Shown here piece after piece: positions 28,051-37,164 of a stretch of 64,000 nucleotides of DNA (position 1 is the stretch's first letter; the number at the start of each line of letters is the position of its first letter). Source of the stretch: Candidatus Azobacteroides sp. (GTDB lineage: Bacteria > Bacteroidota > Bacteroidia > Bacteroidales > WRGA01). The notes beneath the pieces are model-generated. The model was not told the origin of the DNA. It did no database searches and saw nothing but the letters and a program-made list of their open reading frames with translations. A program made the translations under genes and the position numbers. The DNA lies in NCBI GenBank assembly GCA_009787405.1, contig WRGA01000124.1, positions 1 to 64,000 of the forward strand. The letters run 5' to 3'.

Positions 28051-31000
28051 ATGAAAAAGTACAATTTGACGAACAATACCATCGGGTGGCTTACTTTTAT
28101 TATTTCTGCGATTGTTTACCTCCTGACGATTGAACCGACGGCCAGTTTCTGGGACTGCCCCGAATTTATCATCACGGCTTATAAGTTGGAAGTCGGACAT
28201 CCGCCCGGAAGTCCTATTTTTATGTTGACGGCTAATTTTTTCACTCATTTTGCTTCGGATCCGTCTCATGTCGCAAAAATGGTCAATACCATGTCGGCAT
28301 TGTGCAGCGCTTTTACCATTTTATTTTTGTTTTGGAGCATCACTCATTTGACCCGTAAGCTTGTCGTAGCAAAAGACGGAGAACCGACCCTCGGTCAAAC
28401 CATCATCATTATGGGTTCGGGACTTGTGGGAGCGCTGGCTTATACGTTTTCGGATACCTTCTGGTTTTCGGCGGTCGAAGGTGAAGTATATGCTTATTCT
28501 TCCTTGTGTACCGCCGTCGTTTTTTGGATGATCTTAAAATGGGAAAACGTGGCGGATAAGCCTCATTCCGACCGGTGGATCGTCGCAATTGCTTACGTCA
28601 TGGGATTATCCATCGGCGTGCATTTGCTTAATTTATTGACTATTCCTGCGCTGGTGTTGGTCTATTATTACAAAAAATATCCGGATGCCGATGCCAAAGG
28701 ATCTTTAAAAGCATTGCTTTTGTCTTTCGGATTACTGGTTGTATTGATGTACGGGTTAATTCCCGGATTTTTCACGGTGGCGGGCTGGTTTGAATTATTG
28801 TTTGTCAACGTCCTGAAAATGCCGTTTAACACCGGCGCCATCTTCTATTTTATTTTGGTGGTCGGCGTTTTGATTTGGAGTATTCTCGAAACATTGGCCG
28901 AAAATGTTAATATGAAACGTGCCCGGATCTCTTTCGCCGCTTGCGTCATTTTAATGGGGATTCCTCTATTCGGCGGACCGGTGTTGGGCTTCTTGGTAAG
29001 CGTCGGACTGGTGATTTTCTTGTTTTACAAAAAGAATCTCAGCATCCGGGTATTGAATACGTGCCTGCTTTGTTTGATGGTGATTCTGATCGGATATTCA
29101 TCGTATGCGTTGATCGTGATTCGTTCGTCGGCCAATCCGCCGATGGATCAAAATTCTCCGGAAGATGTGTTTGCGCTGACGTATTATCTGAATCGTGAAC
29201 AATACGGAGATCGCCCGTTGTTTTACGGACAAACCTATGCTTCGGATCCGAAATACGATGAGAGCGGTAAAGCCGTTACCAAAGAAGGAAAAGCGAATTG
29301 GATCAGAAAAGAGAAGGATTCTCCCGGTGAAAAAGACTCTTATGTTAACGCCGGATATAGGTTTACTTACGAATACGAAAATCAAATGCTGTTTCCGCGG
29401 ATGTACAGCAGTACCGAAAAAAGTCATATTGCGGGATATAAATATTGGGCCGGAATCGACGATAAAATCATCGGCGGGAAAAGAACTACGCCGCCTCCCA
29501 CTTTCATGCAAAATCTCCGCTTCTTTTTCTCGTATCAATTGAATTTCATGTATTGGAGATATTTCATGTGGAATTTTTCGGGTCGCCAGAACGACATTCA
29601 GGGAAATGGTGAAATAACGCACGGAAACTGGATCACGGGAATCAATTTTATCGATAATTACTTCCTGGGATTGGGAGACCAGAGCAATCTTCCGCCTGAA
29701 ATGGCCTCCAATAAAGGACATAATGCATATTTTATGCTGCCGTTGATTTTGGGTATCATCGGCTTGTTTTATCAGGCTTTTTCGGGACAAAAAGGTATTC
29801 AAGGGTTTTGGATTACGTTCTTTTTGTTTTTCATGACGGGAATCGCCATCGTCCTTTACCTCAATCAAACGCCTTATCAACCTCGTGAACGGGATTATGC
29901 GTATGCCGGTTCGTTTTACGCTTTTTGTATTTGGATCGGGATGGGTGTTGCCGCATTGGCCCGCTTTTTCGAAAAATATATGTCGAGAACTCCGGCGGGA
30001 ATTTTGGCGACCGTGATCACGATACTCATCCCGATCAGAATGGGCGCTCAAAATTGGAACGACCATGATCGTTCGAACCGCTATACTACCCGTGATTTCG
30101 GATTCAATTATTTGGATTCCTGCGAACCGGATGCCGTGATTTTTACAAACGGAGACAATGATACCTTTCCGTTGTGGTATGCTCAGGAAGTGGAAGGATA
30201 CCGTACCGATGTTCGTGTTTGTAATTTAAGCTATTTGCAAACAGATTGGTATATCGATCAGATGAAACGTCAAAGCTATGAGTCCGATCCTTTGCCGATT
30301 TATTGGGAGAGGAAAGATTATGTGGGAGAAACACATGATGTAGCTTTTCTGGCGGATGTGACGGACGGGCAGCCGATCGATATTTCCTGGGCGGTGGATT
30401 CTATCCGTTCCGACAGCAAAAGAATGCAAAACATCCGCAGGCTATACGAAGGCAGGGATATTATTCCGTCTCTAAAATTTATCATGAAAGTCGATTCCGC
30501 AGATGTGGCGAAAGCCGGGTTGATGCCCAAAGACAGCAGCGCCCGTCTCAACCCCGAAATGATGATCGATTTGGGCGGAAAGCGTTATTTGACCAAAAGC
30601 GAAATGATGATTCTGGAAATGTTGAAACAAAATAAATGGCAACGTCCGATATATTACGCGACAACCGTCAGCTCTGACATGTATGTGGGATTATCAAGAT
30701 TTTTTGCTTCAGAAGGATTGACTTACCGTATCATGCCTTACGAAAAAGGCAGTTCCGTAAATACCGATGTCATGTACAATAACATGGTGAACAAGTTCAA
30801 ATGGGGAAATGCCGCCGACCCGAATGTATATTTGGATGAAAACGTTTTGCGGATGTGCAGGACATTGAGGTATATGTTTGCCCGTTTGTCGGCGACATTG
30901 ATCACGGAAGGCAAAAACGACAAAGCGTTGACCGCCATGGATAAATGTCTGAAGGTACTGCCGATTGAAACGGTCGGTTATGATTTTTCTCTGGCTTTCT

Positions 31001-31275
31001 TGGGCGAAAATTATTATAAGATAGGACAAAAAGAAAAAGCTCAGGCTTTATTGGAGGCATTTGCCAAAAATGCAAAAGATAATCTGATCTGGTATAACGG
31101 ATTGCCGGACAGATTGTATTCGGGAATTTTGGAAGAGATTAAAGATGATCTCGGAACATTGCAAACCGTTGTGGAAATTTACCGGACGTATAATCCCGAA
31201 TTGGCGAAAGTGTATGAAGCAGAATTAAATATGTATGCCGCCAGATGGATGAGTTATCAACAACAAAGAAGATAA
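28051..31275 (+). CDS. DUF2723 membrane glycosyltransferase (GT117-like)
   Basis: A 1074-residue protein. The first half (to about residue 680) is polytopic and carries the DUF2723 signature TASFWDCPEFIITAYKLEVGHPPGSP with the acidic/PGSP loop seen in PMT-like GT-C transferases. The second half is soluble and begins around GDNDTFPLWYAQEVEGYRTDVRV, a block typical of Bacteroidetes members, ending in helical repeats that look TPR-like (about 930-1060). Members are thought to transfer sugars from lipid donors to proteins, consistent with general O-glycosylation in this phylum. It is followed by a strong terminator, so it is likely monocistronic. Confidence 0.88.
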   Translation: MKKYNLTNNTIGWLTFIISAIVYLLTIEPTASFWDCPEFIITAYKLEVGHPPGSPIFMLTANFFTHFASDPSHVAKMVNTMSALCSAFTILFLFWSITHLTRKLVVAKDGEPTLGQTIIIMGSGLVGALAYTFSDTFWFSAVEGEVYAYSSLCTAVVFWMILKWENVADKPHSDRWIVAIAYVMGLSIGVHLLNLLTIPALVLVYYYKKYPDADAKGSLKALLLSFGLLVVLMYGLIPGFFTVAGWFELLFVNVLKMPFNTGAIFYFILVVGVLIWSILETLAENVNMKRARISFAACVILMGIPLFGGPVLGFLVSVGLVIFLFYKKNLSIRVLNTCLLCLMVILIGYSSYALIVIRSSANPPMDQNSPEDVFALTYYLNREQYGDRPLFYGQTYASDPKYDESGKAVTKEGKANWIRKEKDSPGEKDSYVNAGYRFTYEYENQMLFPRMYSSTEKSHIAGYKYWAGIDDKIIGGKRTTPPPTFMQNLRFFFSYQLNFMYWRYFMWNFSGRQNDIQGNGEITHGNWITGINFIDNYFLGLGDQSNLPPEMASNKGHNAYFMLPLILGIIGLFYQAFSGQKGIQGFWITFFLFFMTGIAIVLYLNQTPYQPRERDYAYAGSFYAFCIWIGMGVAALARFFEKYMSRTPAGILATVITILIPIRMGAQNWNDHDRSNRYTTRDFGFNYLDSCEPDAVIFTNGDNDTFPLWYAQEVEGYRTDVRVCNLSYLQTDWYIDQMKRQSYESDPLPIYWERKDYVGETHDVAFLADVTDGQPIDISWAVDSIRSDSKRMQNIRRLYEGRDIIPSLKFIMKVDSADVAKAGLMPKDSSARLNPEMMIDLGGKRYLTKSEMMILEMLKQNKWQRPIYYATTVSSDMYVGLSRFFASEGLTYRIMPYEKGSSVNTDVMYNNMVNKFKWGNAADPNVYLDENVLRMCRTLRYMFARLSATLITEGKNDKALTAMDKCLKVLPIETVGYDFSLAFLGENYYKIGQKEKAQALLEAFAKNAKDNLIWYNGLPDRLYSGILEEIKDDLGTLQTVVEIYRTYNPELAKVYEAELNMYAARWMSYQQQRR

Positions 31276-31287
31276 ATCGCGTAGGCA

Positions 31288-31323
31288 CAAATTATGGAAA
31301 TGCTTCTGCATTTCCATAATTTG
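31288..31323 (+). terminator. Intrinsic terminator after the DUF2723 gene
   Basis: A perfect 16 bp stem (CAAATTATGGAAATGC and its complement) with a TTCT loop, followed ten bases later by a run of T. It begins 12 bases after the stop codon. Confidence 0.75.
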
Positions 31324-31425
31324 TATAATCATTTTTTACCGAACCGGATTTTCCGGAAGGCGTCATTTTGTCCGATCGTCATTTGTAAAACCGGTAAATC
31401 GTAAATCGTGAATTTGTAAATTTTT

Positions 31426-32043
31426 ATGTGGATAGAGCAACCTCCGTTTTTGTATAGAGCTCTTTTTCCCGGTGCCGTCTGGAGAATTTCTTCCCGGGAT
31501 GAGAAGCAGGTTTTCCTGACTTTTGACGACGGCCCGATTCCTGAAATAACACCGTGGGTGTTGGATGTATTGGATCAATATGAAGTTAAAGCCTCATTTT
31601 TTTGTGTCGGGGAAAATGTATCAAAATATCCCGATATTTTCCGGAATATCGTGAATCGCAACCATTCGGTCGGAAACCATACGTTCAATCATTTGCAGGG
31701 ATGGAAAACATGGACGAAAACATACGTTCAAAATGTCAATAAAGCGGATCAACTCATCGGATCCGCTTTGTTTCGCCCCCCGCACGGGCATATCCGTTTT
31801 TTGCAGTCGGCCGTGCTGATGCACAAATATAATTTTATTATGTGGGATGTCGTGACACGCGATTACAGCAGATTTCTCTCCGGAGAACAGGTTTTGAACA
31901 ATGTGAAAAAATACACCCGCAATGGTTCCATCATTGTTTTTCATGATTCTCTGAAAGCTCAAAAGAATTTACGGTATGCGTTGCCTCTTGCCATCGAGCA
32001 TTTGCTGAAAGAAGGATATGTGTTTAAAAAGTTAATGACTTGA
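31426..32043 (+). CDS. Polysaccharide deacetylase-family protein
   Basis: A 205-residue NodB-homology (CE4) protein. The five NodB motifs are readable: TFDDGP (motif 1), HSVGNHTFNH (motif 2, metal histidines), RPPHG (motif 3), a DVVTRDY block (motif 4) and VFHDS (motif 5). It has no signal peptide and lacks extra domains, so it is smaller than many secreted deacetylases and may act in the cytoplasm or at the inner membrane. Substrates of the family are N-acetylated sugars such as peptidoglycan or poly-GlcNAc. queG follows 22 bases later, probably on the same transcript. Confidence 0.87.
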   Translation: MWIEQPPFLYRALFPGAVWRISSRDEKQVFLTFDDGPIPEITPWVLDVLDQYEVKASFFCVGENVSKYPDIFRNIVNRNHSVGNHTFNHLQGWKTWTKTYVQNVNKADQLIGSALFRPPHGHIRFLQSAVLMHKYNFIMWDVVTRDYSRFLSGEQVLNNVKKYTRNGSIIVFHDSLKAQKNLRYALPLAIEHLLKEGYVFKKLMT

Positions 32044-32065
32044 TCCCGGCAATTTGATCGAAATC

Positions 32066-32974
32066 ATGAATCGTTCGTCGCTCATAAAAGCGGAAGCTCT
32101 CCGTTTGGGGTTTGACGCCTGCGGAATTGCTCAAGCCGGATTTGTCGGACAACATGCCGCATTTCTCGATGACCGGTTGAAAAAGGGATACGGGGCAGGA
32201 ATGAAATACATGAGTAATCATGTCGAAAAACGATGCGATCCGAGGCTTTTGGTGGAAAATGCCAAGTCTGTCATTGTCGTCGCGTTGAATTATTATCCCG
32301 AAAAAAAACAACCCGGACATCTTCCCCAAATTGCTTATTATGCCTACGGAAATGATTACCACGTCGTTATCCGGAATAAATTGCATCAATTGTCGGAGTA
32401 TGTCAACCGGGAAATCACTTCGGCTTCAGGCAGATGTTTCACCGACAGCGCTCCGGTTTTGGAAAGGTATTGGGCAATGAGGGCCGGCATCGGTTTTATC
32501 GGGAAAAACACCAATCTGATCATTCCGCGGAAAGGGTCTTATTTCTTCTTGGGAGAATTGATTGTCGATATTCCGCTTGAATATGATTCTCCTGTCAAAA
32601 AAAATTATTGCGGAAAATGTCTGAAATGTTTAGACGCTTGTCCGACCAAAGCATTGGAAAAGCCGTTTTGTTTAGATGCGGGAAAATGTATTTCTTATCT
32701 GACCATCGAACATAAAGGACAGCCGGATGAAAAATATCACCTTCTGCCGGAAAACAGGTTTTTCGGTTGCGACATTTGCCAGCAAGTTTGTCCGTGGAAC
32801 CGTTTCTCACAACCGCACACGCATCCCGAATTAATCTCCGGCAACGAATTGGTATCCAAAAGCACTGAAGAGTGGTTGCGCATGAATGAAGAAGAATTTT
32901 CAAATCTGGCAAAAAATTCTCCTCTTTTCCGCACCGGATTGAAAAATCTTCAACGAAATCTGCAAAAAAAGTAA
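32066..32974 (+). CDS. queG: Epoxyqueuosine reductase QueG
   Basis: A 302-residue cobalamin- and Fe-S-dependent enzyme that completes queuosine formation in tRNA wobble positions. Two four-cysteine ferredoxin motifs are present, CGKCLKCLDACP and CDICQQVCP, as are the conserved N-terminal DUF1730-type region and the APVLERYWAMRAGIGFIGKN block. The ATG at 32066 was chosen over an upstream TTG. Being B12-dependent, it fits with the cobalamin adenosyltransferase further along, though the two are unlinked. Confidence 0.94.
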   Translation: MNRSSLIKAEALRLGFDACGIAQAGFVGQHAAFLDDRLKKGYGAGMKYMSNHVEKRCDPRLLVENAKSVIVVALNYYPEKKQPGHLPQIAYYAYGNDYHVVIRNKLHQLSEYVNREITSASGRCFTDSAPVLERYWAMRAGIGFIGKNTNLIIPRKGSYFFLGELIVDIPLEYDSPVKKNYCGKCLKCLDACPTKALEKPFCLDAGKCISYLTIEHKGQPDEKYHLLPENRFFGCDICQQVCPWNRFSQPHTHPELISGNELVSKSTEEWLRMNEEEFSNLAKNSPLFRTGLKNLQRNLQKK

Positions 32975-33001
32975 AAAGGATAAATGCCGGATCCGTATTT
33001 T

Positions 33002-33196
33002 TTATTTTTTACCTTCATTCGTTTCATTGTCATCGTCGTTGATTTCTTTCATTCCCTCTTTAAAGCTTTTGACGCCTTTTCCGAGTCCTTTCATCAATTC
33101 GGGAATTTTTTTCCCTCCGAAAAGAAGTAAAATCGCGACGATGATAATGATTAATTCGGGGGTTCCCAAGGGGCCTATCAGCAGAAATGTTTCCAT
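33002..33196 (-). CDS. tatA: Sec-independent translocase subunit TatA/TatE
   Basis: A 64-residue protein with the standard TatA plan: a short N-terminus, one membrane helix ([21 protein letters not shown], residues about 14-32), the FGxxKxPEL hinge, an amphipathic helix ([16 protein letters not shown]) and an acidic tail. It multimerises to form the twin-arginine pore; tatC is not in this window. It lies downstream of, and in line with, the membrane-protein gene at 33225. Confidence 0.92.
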   Translation of the reverse strand: METFLLIGPLGTPELIIIIVAILLLFGGKKIPELMKGLGKGVKSFKEGMKEINDDDNETNEGKK

Positions 33197-33224
33197 ACGT
33201 TACTGTTTTATTTTTTCAACAAAA

Positions 33225-33650
33225 TTACATGGGGTTGACGGAATAGGGCATCGGGTCTTTGACCGAGATGATGCTGTCGACGATATACCGGCTGTATCCG
33301 CGCCAAGGAATGGCTTTCCGGTATTCTTTGTAATGCAGCTGCAGATCTTTTCCGCTCAATAGTTCCAGACGTTCGGCCAATTTTTTATCTTCCACCGAAA
33401 ACGGAAAATCATTGGATTGAATGCCTTGTCCCGTAATTCCCGGACGAATGCCCACCTGAATCAGCCGGCCTTCATACGTTTTGAAAACATATCCTTTGTA
33501 AACCAAGTTATTCAGTTGTCCGTTTTTCACCCCGTCTCCGAATACAAAATAATACTGGAAGTAGAAAAATCCGCCTCCTCCCACGATCAAAATAAGGAGA
33601 AGAATGAACAGGATTTTTCTTCGTTTAGGTTTATGTTCAGGAGTATCCAT
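33225..33650 (-). CDS. Conserved small membrane-anchored protein
   Basis: A 141-residue protein with a basic N-terminus (HKPKRRK), one membrane helix (about 13-32) and an extracytoplasmic domain of about 105 residues containing YKGYVFKTYEGRLIQVG. I know similar proteins from Bacteroidetes genomes only as unassigned (sometimes mislabelled as a phosphogluconate dehydrogenase). It is 28 bp ahead of tatA on the same strand and diverges from the DsbD-like gene. No function can be stated. Confidence 0.7.
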   Translation of the reverse strand: MDTPEHKPKRRKILFILLLILIVGGGGFFYFQYYFVFGDGVKNGQLNNLVYKGYVFKTYEGRLIQVGIRPGITGQGIQSNDFPFSVEDKKLAERLELLSGKDLQLHYKEYRKAIPWRGYSRYIVDSIISVKDPMPYSVNPM

Positions 33651-33772
33651 ATTTTACTTGTTGTTATTGGTTACGCATTTGCGAGATACAAAATTCCGCA
33701 TAAATGTTAAAATCGCTGTGGTTTGTTCGACAAAAATAAGAATTTGTTTTATGCCGGACATCAAAATCGTCT

Positions 33773-33780
33773 TATATTTG
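33773..33780 (+). promoter_or_regulatory. -7 promoter box for the DsbD-like gene
   Basis: TATATTTG, matching TAnnTTTG, 27 bases upstream of the chosen ATG. Confidence 0.5.
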
Positions 33781-33807
33781 CATTTAATTCGGAATAATGA
33801 AGATTAT

Positions 33808-35817
33808 ATGAAAAAATTAACAATTATAGGGTTGGTATTGTCGAGCTCATGGTGTATTTCGGCACAAATTCTTAAGCCCGTCAAATGGTCGTATGCCATA
33901 AAAGATTCAAAAACACCTGAAACTGAGATTATCATTACCGCCAAAATCGATAAGGGCTGGCATTTATACGACATGAATCTGCCCGAAGGCGGCCCGATTT
34001 CCACGTCGTTCACCTTCGACGAAATAAAAGGAGCCAAACTGAAAGGGAAGGTAACCGCACAAAACGCTTCCTTAAAAAGTTTCGACCCAAACTTTGAAAT
34101 GGATTTGCGCCGGTTCGAAAATACGGCTGTTTTTGTCCAAAAAATTGTCATTACCGACAAAAAAACGTTTTCGATAAAAGGAACGACCGAGTTTATGGCC
34201 TGCAATGACAGTCAGTGTCTGCAACCGACAAAAGATGAATTCGGGTTCGATGCGGAAAGCATCGCCGGGATGAATGTCGAGGCATTATCCGATGTCAAAA
34301 AACAATCTTTGCCCGATTCGGCGGTTTTATCTGTCGATTCGGCGAAAACAGCCGTCGGGACATCCATACCTGTACCTTTACCTTCTGACTCGGTCTGGTG
34401 GAAACCGGTGATCGCGGAGTTGCAAAATTACGGCGAACACGATTTGGCCGATAAAGCATGGTACCTCATTTTCTTTTTGGGTTTTGCGGGCGGATTGCTG
34501 GCATTGCTCACACCGTGTGTCTGGCCGATTATTCCCATGACCGTCAGCTTTTTCCTGAAACGCAACGACAACCGGAAAAAAGCCGTCCGACAAAGTTTTA
34601 TCTACGGTATCTCCATCATTGTCATTTATTTGGCGTTGGGGTTGATCATCACGGCGATATTCGGCGCAAGCGCTTTAAATGATTTATCGACTAATGCCGT
34701 TTTCAATTTGTTGTTTTTTGCCCTGCTGATTGTATTTGCCGTTTCGTTTTTCGGAGCGTTTGAGATCACGTTACCGTCGTCATGGACCAATAAAATGAAT
34801 GATAAGGCCGATAGTTCAATGGGTTTGTTGAGCATTTTTTTCATGGCATTTACGCTTGTCTTGGTGTCGTTTTCGTGTACAGGCCCCATCATCGGCACAT
34901 TACTGGTGCAGGCGGCATCCATGGGAGCAACCCTCGGGCCGGCAATCGGGATGTTTGGCTTTGCATTGGCTTTGGCCATTCCGTTCACGCTGTTTGCAAT
35001 CTTCCCGTCGTGGCTGAAAGAATTGCCCAAATCGGGAGGTTGGTTGAATTCGGTGAAAGTCGTTCTCGGATTTTTGGAACTGGCTCTTGCCCTGAAATTT
35101 CTCTCGGTCGCCGATTTGGCTTATCATTGGAATATCCTCGACCGGGAAGTGTTTTTGTCTTTATGGATTGCTGTTTTTGCTTTGCTCGGATTTTATCTGC
35201 TGGGGAAAATCAAATTCCCGCACGACGGTGAAGTCAAACACGTTTCCATTCCGCGTGTTTTTTTGGCATGGATCACTTTTGCATTTACGATCTATCTTAT
35301 TCCCGGGTTATGGGGAGCGCCGCTGAAATCGATCAGCGCTTTTTCGCCTCCGTTGTTTACGCAAGATTTTAATTTATACACCGGTCAGGTGCATGCGAAA
35401 TTCAATGATTATGAAACGGGAATGGAATATGCGCGAAAAAACGGAAAGCCGGTGATCATCGATTTTTCGGGATATGGGTGTGTCAATTGCCGGAAAATGG
35501 AAGCCGCTGTTTGGACTGATTCGAAAGTGAAGGATTTGCTGGAAAAAGATTATGTGTTGATCACTCTTTTTGTCGACGACAAAGCGTTGTTACCGGCTCC
35601 GATATCGGTTGACGACGACGGAAAGAACCGCACGCTCAAAACCGTCGGAGACAAATGGGGGTACCTGCAACGCCATAAATTCGGAGCCAATGCGCAACCT
35701 TTTTATGTTTTGCTGAATAACGAAGGCAACCCGATCGCCAAATCGTACAGCTACGATGAAAATATCGAGAAATTTGTCACATATTTACAACACGGCTTGA
35801 AAGAATACAAAAACTGA
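33808..35817 (+). CDS. DsbD-like thiol:disulfide interchange protein
   Basis: A 669-residue protein. It has a signal peptide (MKKLTIIGLVLSSSWCISAQ), a periplasmic DsbD-N-type immunoglobulin-like domain with C132 and C137 (ACNDSQC), an eight-helix membrane domain (about 215-500, containing the LLALLTPCVWPIIPM and LVSFSCTGPIIG cysteines), and a C-terminal thioredoxin fold with C558-V-N-C561. All three redox pairs are present, so it should pass electrons from cytoplasmic thioredoxin to exported proteins. The start at 33808 was set by the signal peptide; an open frame extends 68 codons upstream but overlaps the divergent gene. Confidence 0.92.
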   Translation: MKKLTIIGLVLSSSWCISAQILKPVKWSYAIKDSKTPETEIIITAKIDKGWHLYDMNLPEGGPISTSFTFDEIKGAKLKGKVTAQNASLKSFDPNFEMDLRRFENTAVFVQKIVITDKKTFSIKGTTEFMACNDSQCLQPTKDEFGFDAESIAGMNVEALSDVKKQSLPDSAVLSVDSAKTAVGTSIPVPLPSDSVWWKPVIAELQNYGEHDLADKAWYLIFFLGFAGGLLALLTPCVWPIIPMTVSFFLKRNDNRKKAVRQSFIYGISIIVIYLALGLIITAIFGASALNDLSTNAVFNLLFFALLIVFAVSFFGAFEITLPSSWTNKMNDKADSSMGLLSIFFMAFTLVLVSFSCTGPIIGTLLVQAASMGATLGPAIGMFGFALALAIPFTLFAIFPSWLKELPKSGGWLNSVKVVLGFLELALALKFLSVADLAYHWNILDREVFLSLWIAVFALLGFYLLGKIKFPHDGEVKHVSIPRVFLAWITFAFTIYLIPGLWGAPLKSISAFSPPLFTQDFNLYTGQVHAKFNDYETGMEYARKNGKPVIIDFSGYGCVNCRKMEAAVWTDSKVKDLLEKDYVLITLFVDDKALLPAPISVDDDGKNRTLKTVGDKWGYLQRHKFGANAQPFYVLLNNEGNPIAKSYSYDENIEKFVTYLQHGLKEYKN

Positions 35818-36232
35818 TAAATACGTTGTTTCGGGATGATTAACAGACATTATATTGATTAAATGATAACTATACTGATTATCAATTTGTTTAATATCTA
35901 AAAATTGCTTATTCTATATAAACTCTAATATCTGCAATAAGCCCGCATTTAATGCCGAAACCACTGTATTTTATTGATTTTCAATACTCTTCCGATGACT
36001 CTGACACCGCCTGCTGTCAAGCGTCAGCTCTATTATTTTCTCTTTAATTACTTGAGTATATGCATTATAGCGATATTCCCGTTGCAATGAGAGCATAATA
36101 TTTCGGGGATATGTATCATTTGGTTTTTTTGAAAAAATAACACCTTTCAGTCAATTTAAGCACTACCTCGGAATCGATGCAAACTACAACCGGTTTTTAA
36201 AATAATATTTTTTACGCCGATTCTTCTCCTTT

Positions 36233-36288
36233 TTAACAATTCTTAAACAAATTTATTTTGATAAACCAAGGAGTTCTCACTACTTTTG
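36233..36288 (+). promoter_or_regulatory. Promoter of cassette 1 with upstream box
   Basis: A TTAACAATTCTTAA box at 36233-36246, TTTTG near 36257, about a 20-base spacer, and TACTTTTG at 36281-36288. The upstream box begins 48 bases before the -7 box, exactly as in cassettes 2 and 3. Confidence 0.65.
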
Positions 36289-36294
36289 CCTCGT

Positions 36295-36365
36295 AATTTT
36301 TTCATAGTATTAGATTTAAGGTTAATAACTAAAGATTGGTTGTCGGGATGACAACCTTTTTTTTG
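36295..36365 (+). ncRNA. Small leader-like RNA, cassette 1
   Basis: A predicted transcript of about 65-70 nt starting soon after TACTTTTG. It carries the conserved block CATAGTATTAGATTTAAGG, an A-rich linker and a terminator hairpin GGTTGTC-GGGAT-GACAACC with eight T. No gene follows for almost 1 kb, so it is not a leader of a nearby gene. I do not recognise a named RNA family. Confidence 0.55.
36338..36364 (+). terminator. Terminator of cassette 1
   Basis: A 7 bp stem GGTTGTC/GACAACC with loop GGGAT, followed by eight T. Confidence 0.75.
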
Positions 36366-36457
36366 CCCGTTTTTCATACAATCTGACTCCTATCCTTATT
36401 CTCTTCTTTTTCAGACTGTACCTTATTGATAAAACCTTTGTACAAAATAAGAGAATA

Positions 36458-36540
36458 TGGATGTCGTAAAACCGTTTTATATTTTAAACGCCAAGGCACA
36501 AAGACGGAAAGACGCGAAGTTTAAATTCTTTGTGGCTTTC
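36458..36540 (-). repeat. Palindromic interspersed element, copy 4 (truncated)
   Basis: Inverted relative to copy 1: the right end reads ATGTCGTAAAACCG followed by TTTATATTTTAAACGCC, then AAGGCACAAAGACGG, the core AGTTTAAATTCTTTGTG, and it stops after GGCTTTC. The outer left end is missing. Confidence 0.75.
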
Positions 36541-36600
36541 TATCGGACAACATGTCCTTTCGAATGAATAGTGACGGACAACATGTCCGCCACGGCGGGG
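36541..36600. repeat. GGACAACATGTCC palindrome repeats
   Basis: Two copies of CGGACAACATGTCC (36544-36557 and 36575-36589), the second followed by GCCACGGCGGGG. The inverse of this combination occurs at 541-575, so it is a dispersed short repeat. Confidence 0.5.
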
Positions 36601-36798
36601 AAAATAGGAGTTGTCTATATCCGTTTAACGATGCATTTTCATCAAATACAGCATGAAAGTGCCGGCAAAAGAATAAACTATCTGCCAATATTTTTACATA
36701 AAAAAAGGAAAAATACGTCATAATCGCCCTATTTGAGGCAAAATCAATAAACTTCCCATTAATAGTCAAACAGTATTTAACTTAAAGTACTATATTCA

Positions 36799-36854
36799 TT
36801 AACAATTTTTAAGGCAATTTTTTTGGAAATACATTCAAATCATGCATACATTTG
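36799..36854 (+). promoter_or_regulatory. Promoter of cassette 2 with upstream box
   Basis: TTAACAATTTTTAA at 36799-36812, TTTTTTTG around 36825, and TACATTTG at 36847-36854; the box lies 48 bases before the -7 element. Confidence 0.65.
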
Positions 36855-36860
36855 CACTGT

Positions 36861-36927
36861 GTTTTTCATGGTATTAGATTTAAGGTTAACAAAAGAAGAT
36901 TGGTTGTCGGGATGACAACCTTTTTTT
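36861..36927 (+). ncRNA. Small leader-like RNA, cassette 2
   Basis: CATGGTATTAGATTTAAGG, then GTTAACAAAAGAAGATT, and the terminator hairpin GGTTGTC/GACAACC with seven T. It contains a 15-codon frame from the ATG (MVLDLRLTKEDWLSG) whose stop codon falls in the hairpin; cassette 1 keeps the same frame but has ATA in place of ATG. Whether the peptide is made is unknown. Confidence 0.55.
36902..36927 (+). terminator. Terminator of cassette 2
   Basis: Same stem and loop as cassette 1, followed by seven T. Confidence 0.75.
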
Positions 36928-36956
36928 ATTTATACCGGTTCCGTCATGCTTACTTA

Positions 36957-37012
36957 TTAACAATTATTAGAGTAAAAAATTTTGAAATTCAGACCATCCG
37001 GACTTACCTTTA
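36957..37012 (+). promoter_or_regulatory. Promoter of cassette 3 (weakened)
   Basis: TTAACAATTATTA at 36957-36969, TTTTG near 36984, a 20-base spacer and TACCTTTA at 37005-37012, which has lost the final G of the -7 box. Confidence 0.5.
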
Positions 37013-37038
37013 CAGCGTGATTTTTCATGGTATTAGAT

Positions 37039-37145
37039 TTAAGGAATTATCACAAAATAAATAGAACACCTAAAACAGCTAATTACCTGTAAATGTGTAA
37101 TTTAATTTATATAAGTGTTACATTTATTTATTGACAATTCTTAAG
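37039..37145. repeat. Possible 97 bp insertion with TTAAG duplication
   Basis: 37044-37140 lies between two TTAAG copies (37039-37043 and 37141-37145). Its ends are imperfect inverted repeats (GAATTATCACAAAATAAAT and the complement of ATTTATTTATTGACAATTC; about 21 of 27 positions agree). An alternative is a deletion between cassette copies, because TTGACAATTCTTAA at 37131-37144 resembles the upstream box of cassette 1. Confidence 0.4.
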
Positions 37146-37164
37146 GTTAACAAAAAGAAAGATT

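Noticed and set aside
33225..33650. Annotation as 6-phosphogluconate dehydrogenase
   Set aside because: This name is attached to similar small proteins in some databases, but there is no Rossmann fold or dehydrogenase motif; it is a single-helix membrane protein.
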